A stretch of DNA of 64,000 nucleotides, taken from contig NZ_CP072453.1 in the NCBI RefSeq assembly GCF_019343475.1, forward strand, positions 4,526,001 through 4,590,000, read 5' to 3'. Numbering within the stretch: the first letter of the stretch is position 1; each line of letters starts with the position of its first letter. The notes below the pieces were generated by a model. The model was not told where the DNA came from. It ran no database searches and saw nothing but the letters and a program-made list of their open reading frames with translations. The position numbers and the translations under genes were made by a program. Below, piece after piece: positions 27,678 to 36,142 of the stretch. This DNA comes from Providencia sp. R33. Lineage in GTDB: Bacteria; Pseudomonadota; Gammaproteobacteria; Enterobacterales; Enterobacteriaceae.

Positions 27678-27881
27678 TTATCTAACAAATTTCCAAACAG
27701 AAGCAGGGATTTTATCGTAGAGCTTATTCATTGTAAGTTCAGCAAGACGGTGGTCTGCTGCTGAGTAAAACAATTCCAGCTCATCATCAGATAATTCATA
27801 CTTATTTTTTTCAATCACTCGCTCAAGTGTTTCAATTGTTGTGCATTTTCTTAAACGCATCAGATAATCAGATTTGGTCAT
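27678..27881 (-). CDS. hha: Hha haemolysin-expression modulator (nucleoid-associated)
   Basis: 67 residues, very close to E. coli Hha (YLMRLRKCTTIETLERVIEK, YSAADHRLAELTMNKLYDKIP). Hha binds H-NS and helps silence AT-rich, horizontally acquired DNA; it also acts as the toxin of the Hha-TomB pair. The single Cys (Cys13, equivalent to Cys18 of E. coli) that TomB helps to oxidise is present. It lies 73 bases downstream of tomB on the same strand. Confidence 0.96.
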   Translation of the reverse strand: MTKSDYLMRLRKCTTIETLERVIEKNKYELSDDELELFYSAADHRLAELTMNKLYDKIPASVWKFVR

Positions 27882-27954
27882 AACGCCCTTTCTTTTATGA
27901 GAAATAACTCGGTAATATACAATGTGATAGTTAGGCTAAAGATAAACAAAGCCT

Positions 27955-28323
27955 TTAAGTTTTACTGGTTAGACATTTTAGATCGTCATCCAGCACAGCA
28001 ACAAGATTTTGATTCATTGTCTCCCAATCAATAATTTCACTTAACGTGATGATTGGGCTTCCAAATAAATCATAAGTCTCATCGAGATACTCTTCGATTA
28101 ATGAGATAACAAGATTTTCTTTTGGATATTTGATTTTAAATCGCCAAACAAATGCGGCGATGTGCTCTATGAGCTCATTAAGCGCAGCGCTCTGCTCGGA
28201 ACTTAAGTCATTAATCCAATGTGTATTTGTTTGTTGTAAACTTAAAATAGCGTCCCGATTCAGACTATTACATAAGTATTTAAGTTCTGCTATATCATGT
28301 CTTTTGGGTGAGTATTCATCCAT
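27955..28323 (-). CDS. tomB: TomB, Hha partner and biofilm modulator
   Basis: 122 residues from the ATG at 28323 (MDEYSPKRHDIAELKYLC), which has a strong GGAGGTG ribosome-binding site; the upstream GTG is inside that site. It matches E. coli TomB (YbaJ), an oxygen-dependent antitoxin of Hha that also affects biofilm formation. The N-terminal Cys18 is conserved. The C-terminal half differs more. In E. coli acrAB is the next neighbour; here it is mltD. Confidence 0.93.
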   Translation of the reverse strand: MDEYSPKRHDIAELKYLCNSLNRDAILSLQQTNTHWINDLSSEQSAALNELIEHIAAFVWRFKIKYPKENLVISLIEEYLDETYDLFGSPIITLSEIIDWETMNQNLVAVLDDDLKCLTSKT

Positions 28324-28847
28324 AATCACCTCCGCGGGCGAATCTGACTTTTGCTATGTATCTTTTTATATCAATAATACAGCCATAATAACGAATTAAA
28401 AACACTTATGTCCAATATGAAAACATGATATGTTAATATATTGAAAAATATAAATTTATTATAAAAACATTGAATGTCTGAAAGTTTATACTATTAACAT
28501 AAGTGATATTCAAATACAGGCTGGCAGTAAGAACCGCTTTAGGTTAGATGTAATAATATCATTATTCTTGCATAAGTCACCCTCTATTAACTACTTTTTT
28601 CTACTTTTGTAGGGGGCTAAGAGGGCGTTTTTACGGTATGTTCTGACTAAACGCAATTTTATAGTATATTTAAATCGTTTAAGTGCTTAGTGTATTTTAA
28701 TACAATCTGAGATAAAAATTTACACGCAACACCTTATAAAAAGTATTACTCTATTCAAAGTATTTAAATAAATTTATTTAACTAATGAGATGAGATATTT
28801 AAAAACCTTCACAAAAGGAAGTAAAGGTTTTTAAATTAGGTTGCAAC
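28324..28847. other. Intergenic region between tomB and mltD, no gene seen
   Basis: 524 bases, AT-rich. It holds the tomB-hha promoter region and the mltD 3' hairpin (28797-28836). No credible gene. It is a synteny junction relative to E. coli, where tomB is followed by acrB; no acrB remnant or repeat was recognised. Confidence 0.5.
28797..28836 (-). terminator. Terminator-like hairpin of mltD
   Basis: ATTTAAAAACCTT (28797-28809) pairs perfectly with AAGGTTTTTAAAT (28824-28836). It begins 11 bases after the mltD stop and, read on the minus strand, the second arm carries T5. Confidence 0.75.
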
Positions 28848-30221
28848 TTAGAGATAGAGATTTAAGGTAACGCCTGGTTTCAGATCTGCCATTTTCACGC
28901 CAGAGTTCCAAGTCATTAAATCATTAAGTTTGATACCATGGCGTTTTGCTATGCTGTAATAAGAATCACCTTTGCGAACTTTGTATATTGTGCTTTTACG
29001 ACTATTGGCGGCAGGGGCTGCACCTGTAACTTTGATAGTTTGGCCAGGTTTAATCACGCTGGCTGTTTTGAGGCCATTTAGCTGTTGAATGTTTTTTGCT
29101 GTCGTATTGAATTTTTTAGCGATACTGGCGATAGATTCACCTTTGCGAACTTTATAGGTGGTGATCTTGGCACGATTTTGGCGAGCCGTAGAAATGGCTG
29201 TTGGCTGTGCTATTGCTTTTACTTGTTGATTGTTCACTGCAGCGAGGCGGATCGTTTCTAGCACCTCTTGGTCCGTCAATGAGGTTTTAAATTGCTCCGC
29301 TTTTGCGGTGGGTAACATAATATAGTGTGGTCCAGTGGGGGATGTGATCCCACGGGTGTAACCTGAATTGTAGGTTTTGACAGATTCAACCGTTAACCCA
29401 GCCAGTTCAGCGGCTTGGGATAAGGTAATTTGTTGGCCAACATCCACTTGTGTTAGTGCTCTGTTTTTATTGCTTGTTGGTAAATTAACTTGGTACTGTT
29501 TTGGATTTTTTAATACCTTACTCAGCGCTAAAATTTTAGGCACATACTGCTTGGTTTCTTTCGGTAATGATAGTGACCAAAAATCAGTTGGTAGCCCTGC
29601 TGCTTCGTTCTTTTTAATTGCATTTTGCACGCAACCTTCACCGCAGTTATACGCCGCTAAGGTGAGTTCCCAATCATGACCGAACATCACATTTAGGTTC
29701 TCGAGTAAGTCAAATGCCGCATTAGTGGATGAAAGAACATCTCTGCGCTCATCAACCCATTGAGTTTGTTTTAACCCATATGAACGGGCTGTAATTGGCA
29801 CAATTTGCCACAAACCAGCGGCTTGTGCAGGGGAAGTTGCTTTCGGATTAAAAGAGCTTTCAATAATGGGAATTAAGGCTAATTCCATAGGGAGATTACG
29901 TTCATTAATTTCGTCTACGATGAGGTACATATAAGGCTCAGCCCTTAATGCCACATCGTAGACAAAACTTTGTTTATTCATATAGCTGTTGGCCATTTCC
30001 CTAATTTGTGGGTTATCAGGAATGTCCATTTTTAATTCATCACTAATATAGCCCCATAAGTCATAATCAACTTTAGATTGTTGTCGACTAGCTGCTTGGT
30101 TATGTGATGCGATAGTTTCAATTGTATGATTTACAGGGGGTTTATTCTGCTTGACTTTTTTTGGGGCAGTTTGGCATCCAGCCAGCAGAACAACGGCGAT
30201 AAGTGTCGCGATTATCTTCAT
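28848..30221 (-). CDS. mltD: Membrane-bound lytic murein transglycosylase D
   Basis: 457 residues (E. coli 452). Lipoprotein signal with Cys16 (VLLAGC). The lytic transglycosylase domain (about 100-230) has the catalytic Glu121 in ALIPIIESSFNP and the AGLWQIVP motif. Two C-terminal LysM domains (about 352-400 and 408-456) bind peptidoglycan. It cleaves glycan strands in the periplasm from the outer membrane. It is upstream of nothing on its transcript except the hairpin; gloB lies behind it on the same strand. Confidence 0.96.
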   Translation of the reverse strand: MKIIATLIAVVLLAGCQTAPKKVKQNKPPVNHTIETIASHNQAASRQQSKVDYDLWGYISDELKMDIPDNPQIREMANSYMNKQSFVYDVALRAEPYMYLIVDEINERNLPMELALIPIIESSFNPKATSPAQAAGLWQIVPITARSYGLKQTQWVDERRDVLSSTNAAFDLLENLNVMFGHDWELTLAAYNCGEGCVQNAIKKNEAAGLPTDFWSLSLPKETKQYVPKILALSKVLKNPKQYQVNLPTSNKNRALTQVDVGQQITLSQAAELAGLTVESVKTYNSGYTRGITSPTGPHYIMLPTAKAEQFKTSLTDQEVLETIRLAAVNNQQVKAIAQPTAISTARQNRAKITTYKVRKGESIASIAKKFNTTAKNIQQLNGLKTASVIKPGQTIKVTGAAPAANSRKSTIYKVRKGDSYYSIAKRHGIKLNDLMTWNSGVKMADLKPGVTLNLYL

Positions 30222-30301
30222 TTTTTCTATTGTTCTTCATATTAATGTTTAAAAGTCGAACAATAATACTTATCCCACCCTAAGATGACAATCAATAAAC
30301 T

Positions 30302-31057
30302 TCAATATTGGTCTTTTAATTGACGTAATAGGGTAAAAACAGCCCTCAACGGTGGGTTTTGTATATTAACCTGTAGTTTTTTCTGTAATTGTTGGTTATC
30401 GCATTGAAGAAAAATATTTATTTTTCTTTCAGTTTTCAATGTGGTAGGAACAGTAGGTTGATATTTGTCACGCATTTGTATTATTTTTTGTAAATATTGA
30501 GTAATTGCTTCATTTTCAGGCCAAATATGGTGGGCAAATTTTAGATTTGATAGGGTATATTCATGAGCACAACAAATCTGTGTGTCATCAGGAAGTGCAG
30601 CAATTTTTTGAATTGATTGGTACATTTGCTCAGGGGTACCTTCAAAGATACGACCACAGCCAGCCGAAAATAATGTATCGCCACAGAATAAATAGGGGGC
30701 TTGGTAGAAGGCGATGTGTTCCAGGGTATGTCCAGGTAAAGAAATAATGTGAAAGTTAAATTGGTTGATAATGATGTTGTCACCATCTTCAACTAACTCA
30801 GTAGCACCTTTACTGGCTGTTTCCTTAGAACCAAATACGGGCAAGGTTGTAAACGTGTTTAAAATTTCTTCCACGCCACCGGTATGGTCGTTATGGTGAT
30901 GAGTTAATAGGATGGCGACAGGAGTTAAGTGCTTTTGGGTGATTATTTCGAGTACAGGCTCTGCCTCTGTTGGGTCAACGATGATACACTGTTTCTGGTT
31001 ATCCGCTAAAATCCAAATGTAATTATCATTTAAGGCGGGGACTCGAATTAACTCCAT
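30302..31057 (-). CDS. gloB: Hydroxyacylglutathione hydrolase (glyoxalase II)
   Basis: 251 residues, the same as E. coli GloB. Metallo-beta-lactamase fold with the binuclear metal motif T-H-H-H-N-D-H (residues 52-58) and the later PGHTLEH and CGDTLF blocks. It hydrolyses S-lactoylglutathione to D-lactate and glutathione in methylglyoxal detoxification. Divergent from yafS, 34 bases apart. Confidence 0.96.
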   Translation of the reverse strand: MELIRVPALNDNYIWILADNQKQCIIVDPTEAEPVLEIITQKHLTPVAILLTHHHNDHTGGVEEILNTFTTLPVFGSKETASKGATELVEDGDNIIINQFNFHIISLPGHTLEHIAFYQAPYLFCGDTLFSAGCGRIFEGTPEQMYQSIQKIAALPDDTQICCAHEYTLSNLKFAHHIWPENEAITQYLQKIIQMRDKYQPTVPTTLKTERKINIFLQCDNQQLQKKLQVNIQNPPLRAVFTLLRQLKDQY

Positions 31058-31091
31058 AATGACCTCGAAAACTGTTTAATAGGGGAATTTC

Positions 31092-31823
31092 ATGAAGCCT
31101 GCGCGTATTGATAAAAAAATTCAAATGCCCGTTAGTTGGTCTGATATTCCTTTTGGTGAACAATACCGACAAGCGCTGGAAAACCAGCTTCGCCCTTGGT
31201 GGCCGAAAATGTTTGGTTTTCATCTCCTTAAGTTAGGGCATTTAAGCACTGAAATCCATACCGAAGAATGTCTAATTTCCCATCAATTTAATGCGGGGGG
31301 AAATGATCCTCGTTTTCACCTTATTGCACAACCTGAAGCTTTGCCCTTTGCTGATAAGTCGATTGATGCATGCTTAATGTCTCATTGTTTAGCGTATAGT
31401 CATGATCCACATTGGTTATTGAGAGAGGTTGATCGGGTATTAATGGATGATGGTTGGTTGATTATTTCAGGTTTTAACCCATTTAGTCTTGCAGGGATAG
31501 CTAAATTGGTTCCAGTGTTACGTAAAAAGCAGCCCTATTGCAGTCGTTTCTTTCCATCGGTTAGGGTGTTTGATTGGTTGAGTTTATTAAATTATGAAGT
31601 TTTATATCATCGAAATTGCCATGTTATTCCATGGATGAGTCCGCAGCGGCGGGTCAATAAAAATTGTGGTGGAATTGGTGTGCTGAGTGTCATCGTGGCA
31701 CGAAAACGGACATATCCGCTTACGCCCACGCCACTAAAATTTAAACAACCAAAAGTAAAAATCGGAACGGCATTAGGTGCGGCAAAAGAGCTAAGCAAGC
31801 GTACAAAAACACCAAGTGCTTAA
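31092..31823 (+). CDS. yafS: YafS, putative SAM-dependent methyltransferase
   Basis: 243 residues. Class I methyltransferase fold: ALPFADKSIDACLMSHCLAYSHDPHWLLREVDRVLMDDGWLIISGFNPFSL follows the pattern of motifs II and III. The motif I region (QFNAGGNDPRFHLIAQPEALPF) lacks the usual GxGxG, as in this subfamily. The conserved order gloB-yafS-rnhA-dnaQ identifies it. Substrate unknown. Its last 4 bases overlap the 3' end of rnhA on the other strand. Confidence 0.85.
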   Translation: MKPARIDKKIQMPVSWSDIPFGEQYRQALENQLRPWWPKMFGFHLLKLGHLSTEIHTEECLISHQFNAGGNDPRFHLIAQPEALPFADKSIDACLMSHCLAYSHDPHWLLREVDRVLMDDGWLIISGFNPFSLAGIAKLVPVLRKKQPYCSRFFPSVRVFDWLSLLNYEVLYHRNCHVIPWMSPQRRVNKNCGGIGVLSVIVARKRTYPLTPTPLKFKQPKVKIGTALGAAKELSKRTKTPSA

Positions 31824-32290
31824 TCTTTCGCTGGTTGGTAACCTGTGTCTTCTTTGGTTGGTGATGACGCTGCCGCGCGTGCTAATTCATCACATTTCTC
31901 ATTTTCAGGGTGGCCCGCATGGCCTTTAACCCAGCGCCAATCTATTGTATGACGTTGAATTGCCTCATCAAGACGTTTCCATAAGTCAACATTCACGACG
32001 GGGGATTTATCCGCTTTTCGCCATTGCTTGCGTTTCCAGCCATGGATCCACTGAGTTATCCCTTGGCGAACATATTGGCTATCCGTTGTTAAGATGATAT
32101 CGCATGGCCTTTTAAGGGATTCAAGAGCAACAATAGCGGCAAGTAGCTCCATACGATTATTCGTCGTCATAAAATAACCGTCACTAAGCGTTTTTTCATG
32201 TTGTTGATAACGAAGGACAACACCGTATCCGCCTGGTCCTGGGTTACCCAAACAGGAACCGTCCGTGAAAATTTCTACCTGCTTTGTCAT
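31820..32290 (-). CDS. rnhA: Ribonuclease HI
   Basis: 156 residues (E. coli 155). The metal-binding catalytic residues Asp10, Glu48, Asp70 and Asp134 and the auxiliary His124 are all present at E. coli positions. It degrades the RNA of RNA-DNA hybrids. It is divergent from dnaQ with only 54 bases between start codons, so the two promoters overlap, as in E. coli. Confidence 0.98.
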   Translation of the reverse strand: MTKQVEIFTDGSCLGNPGPGGYGVVLRYQQHEKTLSDGYFMTTNNRMELLAAIVALESLKRPCDIILTTDSQYVRQGITQWIHGWKRKQWRKADKSPVVNVDLWKRLDEAIQRHTIDWRWVKGHAGHPENEKCDELARAAASSPTKEDTGYQPAKD

Positions 32291-32344
32291 TTCTGGTACA
32301 CTCTATATTATTCATTCATCTCTAGTTTGACACAAAATACCATT

Positions 32345-33109
32345 ATGAGCACGGTGATAACCCGACAAATTGTCCTCGATACTGAAACCACAGGTATGAA
32401 TAAACTTGGTGTTCATTATGAAGGCCATAACATTATTGAAATTGGTGCAGTTGAAGTGATTAATCGGCGCTTAACTGGCCGTAATTTTCATGTGTATATT
32501 AAACCTAACCGTTTAGTCGACCCCGAAGCTTTTGAAGTTCATGGGATCAGTGATGAATTTTTACAGGATAAACCTGTATTTGCTGACATTGCTGATGAGT
32601 TTCTAGAATTTATTCGTGGCGCAGAGCTCGTTATTCACAACGCACCCTTCGATATTGGTTTTATGGATTATGAATTCCGTAAACTCAACAAAGGTATCCC
32701 ACCCACCGCCGATTTCTGTACTATCACCGATAGCTTAGTGTTAGCACGAAAGCTTTTTCCGGGTAAACGAAATAACTTAGATGCTTTATGTGACCGCTAT
32801 TTAATTGATAACTCAAAACGTATGTTGCACGGGGCTTTACTCGATGCCGAAATCTTATCGGATGTGTATCTTGCGATGACAGGTGGGCAGACATCGTTAT
32901 CATTTTCGATGGATGCCGAATCAGCAAATAATGAGCAAGCGTATGAAATTCAACGTATTGAGCGTCCATCCAGTGGTTTAACGGTGTTGTATGCTTCCGA
33001 TGAAGAGCTTATTGCTCATGAAGCCCGACTGGATATTGTTGATAAAAAAGGTGGAAAACCTTGTTTGTGGCGCCAATCTAATGAAGAAGAAAAAGAAAAC
33101 TTACACTAG
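32345..33109 (+). CDS. dnaQ: DNA polymerase III epsilon subunit (proofreading exonuclease)
   Basis: 254 residues from the ATG at 32345 (MSTVITRQIVLDTETTG). DEDDh exonuclease: Asp12 and Glu14 in motif I, Asp103 in motif II, His162 and Asp167 in motif III. The C-terminal part binds the alpha subunit. It corrects replication errors. An upstream in-frame extension through the rnhA promoter region has no support. Confidence 0.97.
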   Translation: MSTVITRQIVLDTETTGMNKLGVHYEGHNIIEIGAVEVINRRLTGRNFHVYIKPNRLVDPEAFEVHGISDEFLQDKPVFADIADEFLEFIRGAELVIHNAPFDIGFMDYEFRKLNKGIPPTADFCTITDSLVLARKLFPGKRNNLDALCDRYLIDNSKRMLHGALLDAEILSDVYLAMTGGQTSLSFSMDAESANNEQAYEIQRIERPSSGLTVLYASDEELIAHEARLDIVDKKGGKPCLWRQSNEEEKENLH

Positions 33110-33213
33110 GTGTGATTGATTTGAGATAAATAAGCTTAATAAAGAAAGCATTAGTTATTAGCTCACTTTAAGGCTAAAAACTGTTCAACTGCACGATTTT
33201 TCAAGAAAAAGTA

Positions 33214-33242
33214 TTGACTGCGTAATGAAGTGTTCGTAATAT
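33214..33242 (+). promoter_or_regulatory. Promoter of the tRNA-Asp gene
   Basis: TTGACT (33214-33219), 17-base spacer, TAATAT (33237-33242), about 27 bases before the mature tRNA. Confidence 0.75.
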
Positions 33243-33268
33243 GCATGCGTTCCCAACAGGGAACATTC

Positions 33269-33345
33269 GGAGCGGTAGTTCAGTTGGTTAGAATACCTGC
33301 CTGTCACGCAGGGGGTCGCGGGTTCGAGTCCCGTCCGTTCCGCCA
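33269..33345 (+). tRNA. aspV: tRNA-Asp (anticodon GTC)
   Basis: 77 bases with CCA encoded. Acceptor arm GGAGCGG / CCGTTCC, anticodon GTC at 33303-33305, T-arm GGTTCGAGTCC. It is nearly identical to E. coli tRNA-Asp. Same place as E. coli aspV, after dnaQ. The downstream side of this gene is a known integration hotspot in E. coli. Confidence 0.98.
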
Positions 33346-33352
33346 AACATTG

Positions 33353-33385
33353 AAAGCCCTGAGCATTATCTCGGGGCTTTTTTTA
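33353..33385 (+). terminator. Rho-independent terminator of tRNA-Asp
   Basis: AAAGCCCTGAG (33353-33363) / CTCGGGGCTTT (33370-33380), one T-G pair, then T-rich. Confidence 0.9.
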
Positions 33386-34294
33386 TGGTTTTTATTCACG
33401 CGAATTCCTCAGTGTTGTCATCGATACCTGTTTTCCTGATACATTTTTATTTCACTGATTCATATCGTAATGAATAGGAGATATACGCATAGAATGCGTT
33501 TATTGTTTTTGTATATGACGATTTTACAACGCATACTGCTAGTAAGACGCCTATTTATGATTTCGAACAGTAACTCATTTTATTTCATTATTAATATAAT
33601 AGCGGTAATTAGATGCTTTTTTATGCGTTATTGTGGCGATCAAAAATACGTTTTTTTTATATCATTGATGAACTATTTCAGTTGGAAATGTTATTTTAGT
33701 CATTGTTCGAATTTTTTTAATGCTTAGGAAAGTTGAAAAGCAAAGAGTACATTTTACTCCCCCAAGGATAAACTTGGCGTACTCGATCTTAACACTAGAT
33801 ATCGTATTTTTTTTAGGTGAAAAGCCTTAATACTCTTATCGAGTGTTAAATCCCCATTCAAATAATACATTTCATGCCAATTTGTAACAAAATGAAAATG
33901 CCTATTAAATTAGGTGTCCATAATATATATATCAAAAAATAAGTAATTATATCTATAACTTATTTTTCGTATATTAAAAACATTAATTTAACATTTAAAA
34001 TTAACCTATTAATCACATAGTTACTTATTAATTTAATACTCTAATTGCGTGTTTTTTGTCGTTTTTAGTCGAGACAATGTTGCAAGAAAAATTTTTTAAT
34101 AGAATCAGCCTATCAATTTTATTTATTTTAATAGCTTTAAACATTTTTACACGATTTTGTATCCATTTATATTATTAAGAACAAATTAGTTACGAATAAT
34201 TAAATTTTGAATTATTTAGTTAATAATATAAATATATTAATAATCATTTTTATAGTGTAATTCGTTTTATTTCACCGTTGGGAAAGTTTTGGAA
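33386..34294. other. Long AT-rich non-coding region before the ECP cluster
   Basis: About 900 bases, very AT-rich, with no credible gene. An 85-codon frame at 33470-33727 (+) is low-complexity and has no recognisable features. An imperfect dyad TTAACACTAGAT (33789-33800) / ATCGAGTGTTAA (33838-33849) is present, with a second partial copy ACTCGAT at 33781. Such a region is a plausible H-NS/Hha-silenced regulatory zone for the fimbrial genes; this is inference. Confidence 0.5.
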
Positions 34295-34300
34295 ATGCTT

Positions 34301-34621
34301 ATGGAATCAAATAAGTTAAGCTATTATGCCGGTTTTTTCTTGAGAAAATCCAGACGAGAAAAAAATTTAACTGGCAAGCAGTTAGCAAAGTTAATGCATG
34401 TAAGTCAGCAACAGATCTCTCGTTATGAAACAGGGAAAACGCCATTAACACTTGATCAATTACATCAACTATTAACTTTTCTCGATAAAAGTTGGGAGGA
34501 ACTCATTCATTTTGTACAAAATGAAAAAGAGAATGAGAATAATTTAAAAAACGAAATGGATAAGAAAGAAAACTATTCATTAAGTCGGTATTTAATGGAT
34601 TTTGTTTCTCATAAAGAATAA
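34301..34621 (+). CDS. MrpJ-like Cro/CI-type regulator upstream of ecpA
   Basis: 106 residues from the ATG at 34301 (in-frame alternatives: ATG 34295, TTG 34289). A single helix-turn-helix (about 11-68: LTGKQLAKLMHVSQQQISRYETGKTPLTLDQL) followed by a charged tail. SQQQISRYE is typical of the MrpJ family, which in Proteus links fimbrial expression to repression of flagella. It lies 123 bases upstream of ecpA in the same direction, where E. coli has the LuxR-type ecpR. It shares the SQQQISRYE core with the regulator at 60430-60693. Target genes are inferred. Confidence 0.8.
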   Translation: MESNKLSYYAGFFLRKSRREKNLTGKQLAKLMHVSQQQISRYETGKTPLTLDQLHQLLTFLDKSWEELIHFVQNEKENENNLKNEMDKKENYSLSRYLMDFVSHKE

Positions 34622-34744
34622 TAATTATATTTTTGAAATTAAATTCGTGGTCAGATTATATTTTATAAAGAACACAATTAAGTGTTTTTTATACTATGTA
34701 ATTTTCTATTTGTTATATTTTTAATATTAATTAGAGAGAACAAT

Positions 34745-35350
34745 ATGTTTAATAAAAAAATGGCATCTGTACTATTATCTGGGATTATTGCTGCTTCTTT
34801 TGCTACTGTTGCAAATGCAGACACTCGCACTGCTCAAGCGACAGCAACGTGGCAAGCAACAGCAATTAAAGATACGACAAGTATGTTAGTTGTTACTCCA
34901 CTGAAAAGTTTAACCTTTAATTATGCGGAAGGTCAAAAAAGCTTTAACCAACAAAATGGCGCATTTGATGTTGCTATTCAAGGCCAATCAGGTGCAACAG
35001 ACTTTAAATTAACGTCTAAAATTATTGCAAATACTTTAGCAAGAACCACTGATGATTCAACATTGGAAGTAGGTGTTAAATGGAATGGTACTGACTTAGA
35101 TACCACTGCTGATACAACATTGATTGATGTTGCACAAGGTATCACTTCAGGTTTAGATAACTTAGCTGCTGATGGTGTATACAATAGCTCAGACCGTGCT
35201 ACAGATCGTGGTGAGTTCACTTTTGTGATTGCTAATGCTAAAGCTGCAGGTGCTGCAGCAGAGTTCAAAGACCTTGATGATGGTGTTTGGGATGGCGATG
35301 TAAAAGTTCAATTTACTGCAAACTGGGAAGGTAACTTCGTTACTCCATAA
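34745..35350 (+). CDS. ecpA: ECP (Mat) fimbria major pilin
   Basis: 201 residues (E. coli EcpA 195) from the ATG at 34745. Signal peptide of about 26 residues ending ANA. The mature part tracks EcpA: AQATATWQATAIKDTTSMLVVTPLKSLTFNYAEGQKSFN and the end DGVWDGDVKVQFTANW. It polymerises by donor-strand exchange into the pilus shaft. An upstream hydrophobic in-frame extension is not used. A stem-loop separates it from ecpB, which should allow much higher pilin expression. Confidence 0.92.
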   Translation: MFNKKMASVLLSGIIAASFATVANADTRTAQATATWQATAIKDTTSMLVVTPLKSLTFNYAEGQKSFNQQNGAFDVAIQGQSGATDFKLTSKIIANTLARTTDDSTLEVGVKWNGTDLDTTADTTLIDVAQGITSGLDNLAADGVYNSSDRATDRGEFTFVIANAKAAGAAAEFKDLDDGVWDGDVKVQFTANWEGNFVTP

Positions 35351-35383
35351 ATTTTTCCATTAATTAAATAATAAATCCTATAT

Positions 35384-35422
35384 TACGATAAAGATAATAT
35401 AAGGAAATAAATCTTTATCGTA
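35384..35422 (+). terminator. Intercistronic stem-loop between ecpA and ecpB
   Basis: TACGATAAAGAT (35384-35395) pairs perfectly with ATCTTTATCGTA (35411-35422), 15-nt loop, then TTTATTTG. It is probably a partial terminator or mRNA stabiliser that keeps ecpA transcript above the downstream genes. Confidence 0.75.
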
Positions 35423-35440
35423 TTTATTTGAGTTCACATA

Positions 35441-36124
35441 ATGAAAAAAATTACATTCGCAGTCATTTTATTATCAATGCTACCACTAGAAAATAGTTTG
35501 GCTGTTAATGTTGGTAATATTACTGAAATTATCTCTTCAAATGAAGAAACCTTAGCAAAAGAAATTGAAAATACTGTTGATGCGGCGAGATTGGTTAATT
35601 TAAGTATTGAAAGAATAGACACACCTTTAGCTGATGGAAAAACCATTCCAATTAATGATCCTAATGAAATATTGTCAACACCAGCGAATATTATTCTTCC
35701 GGGTAAAGCGACAGATATCTTTAAAATTATTTACCAAGGCCCGAAAGATGATCAGGAACGTTATTACAGGTTAAATTGGACGGATGATCCAATTAGTGAG
35801 AGTGGAATGACAAAAAATGCCAAGTCTGCATCAGCGACCACATCGGCAACAATTAGTACCATATTAGTTGTGGCTCCTCGAGTTGAGAACTTTAAATATA
35901 AATATGAAAAAAACAAAGTTGCAAATCTTGGTAATAGCTCTTTTCGTATTGTTGCATCAGGACCTTGTTTAACTGAAAAAATAAAATTAGGGAACGATGG
36001 TATTTGCCGTGAGCGTTACTATCTAATGCCAAATTTAGCAGTTAATCTTCAATTGGTTGATATAAACAATAAAAAAACAAGTATTGGTATTTGGCACAAA
36101 GGGGAGTTTATTGTTGTCAAATAA
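35441..36124 (+). CDS. ecpB: ECP fimbrial chaperone EcpB
   Basis: 227 residues (E. coli 222). Signal peptide (about 1-21). Key blocks match EcpB: NVGNITEIISSNEETLAKEI, PANIILPGKATDIFKIIYQGPKDDQERYYRLNW and TILVVAPRVENFKYKYEKN. It is a periplasmic chaperone of the alternate (CS1-like) chaperone-usher class that caps pilins before assembly. 18 bases before ecpC. Confidence 0.9.
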   Translation: MKKITFAVILLSMLPLENSLAVNVGNITEIISSNEETLAKEIENTVDAARLVNLSIERIDTPLADGKTIPINDPNEILSTPANIILPGKATDIFKIIYQGPKDDQERYYRLNWTDDPISESGMTKNAKSASATTSATISTILVVAPRVENFKYKYEKNKVANLGNSSFRIVASGPCLTEKIKLGNDGICRERYYLMPNLAVNLQLVDINNKKTSIGIWHKGEFIVVK

Positions 36125-36142
36125 TTAGGTTGGGTCTTAATT

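Noticed and set aside
33470..33727. 85-codon open frame after tRNA-Asp
   Set aside because: Phe/Ile-rich low-complexity translation of AT-rich DNA with no support for expression.
33781..33849. Fim-like invertible switch suggested by inverted repeats
   Set aside because: The repeats are imperfect, only about 40 bases apart, and no recombinase gene is present.
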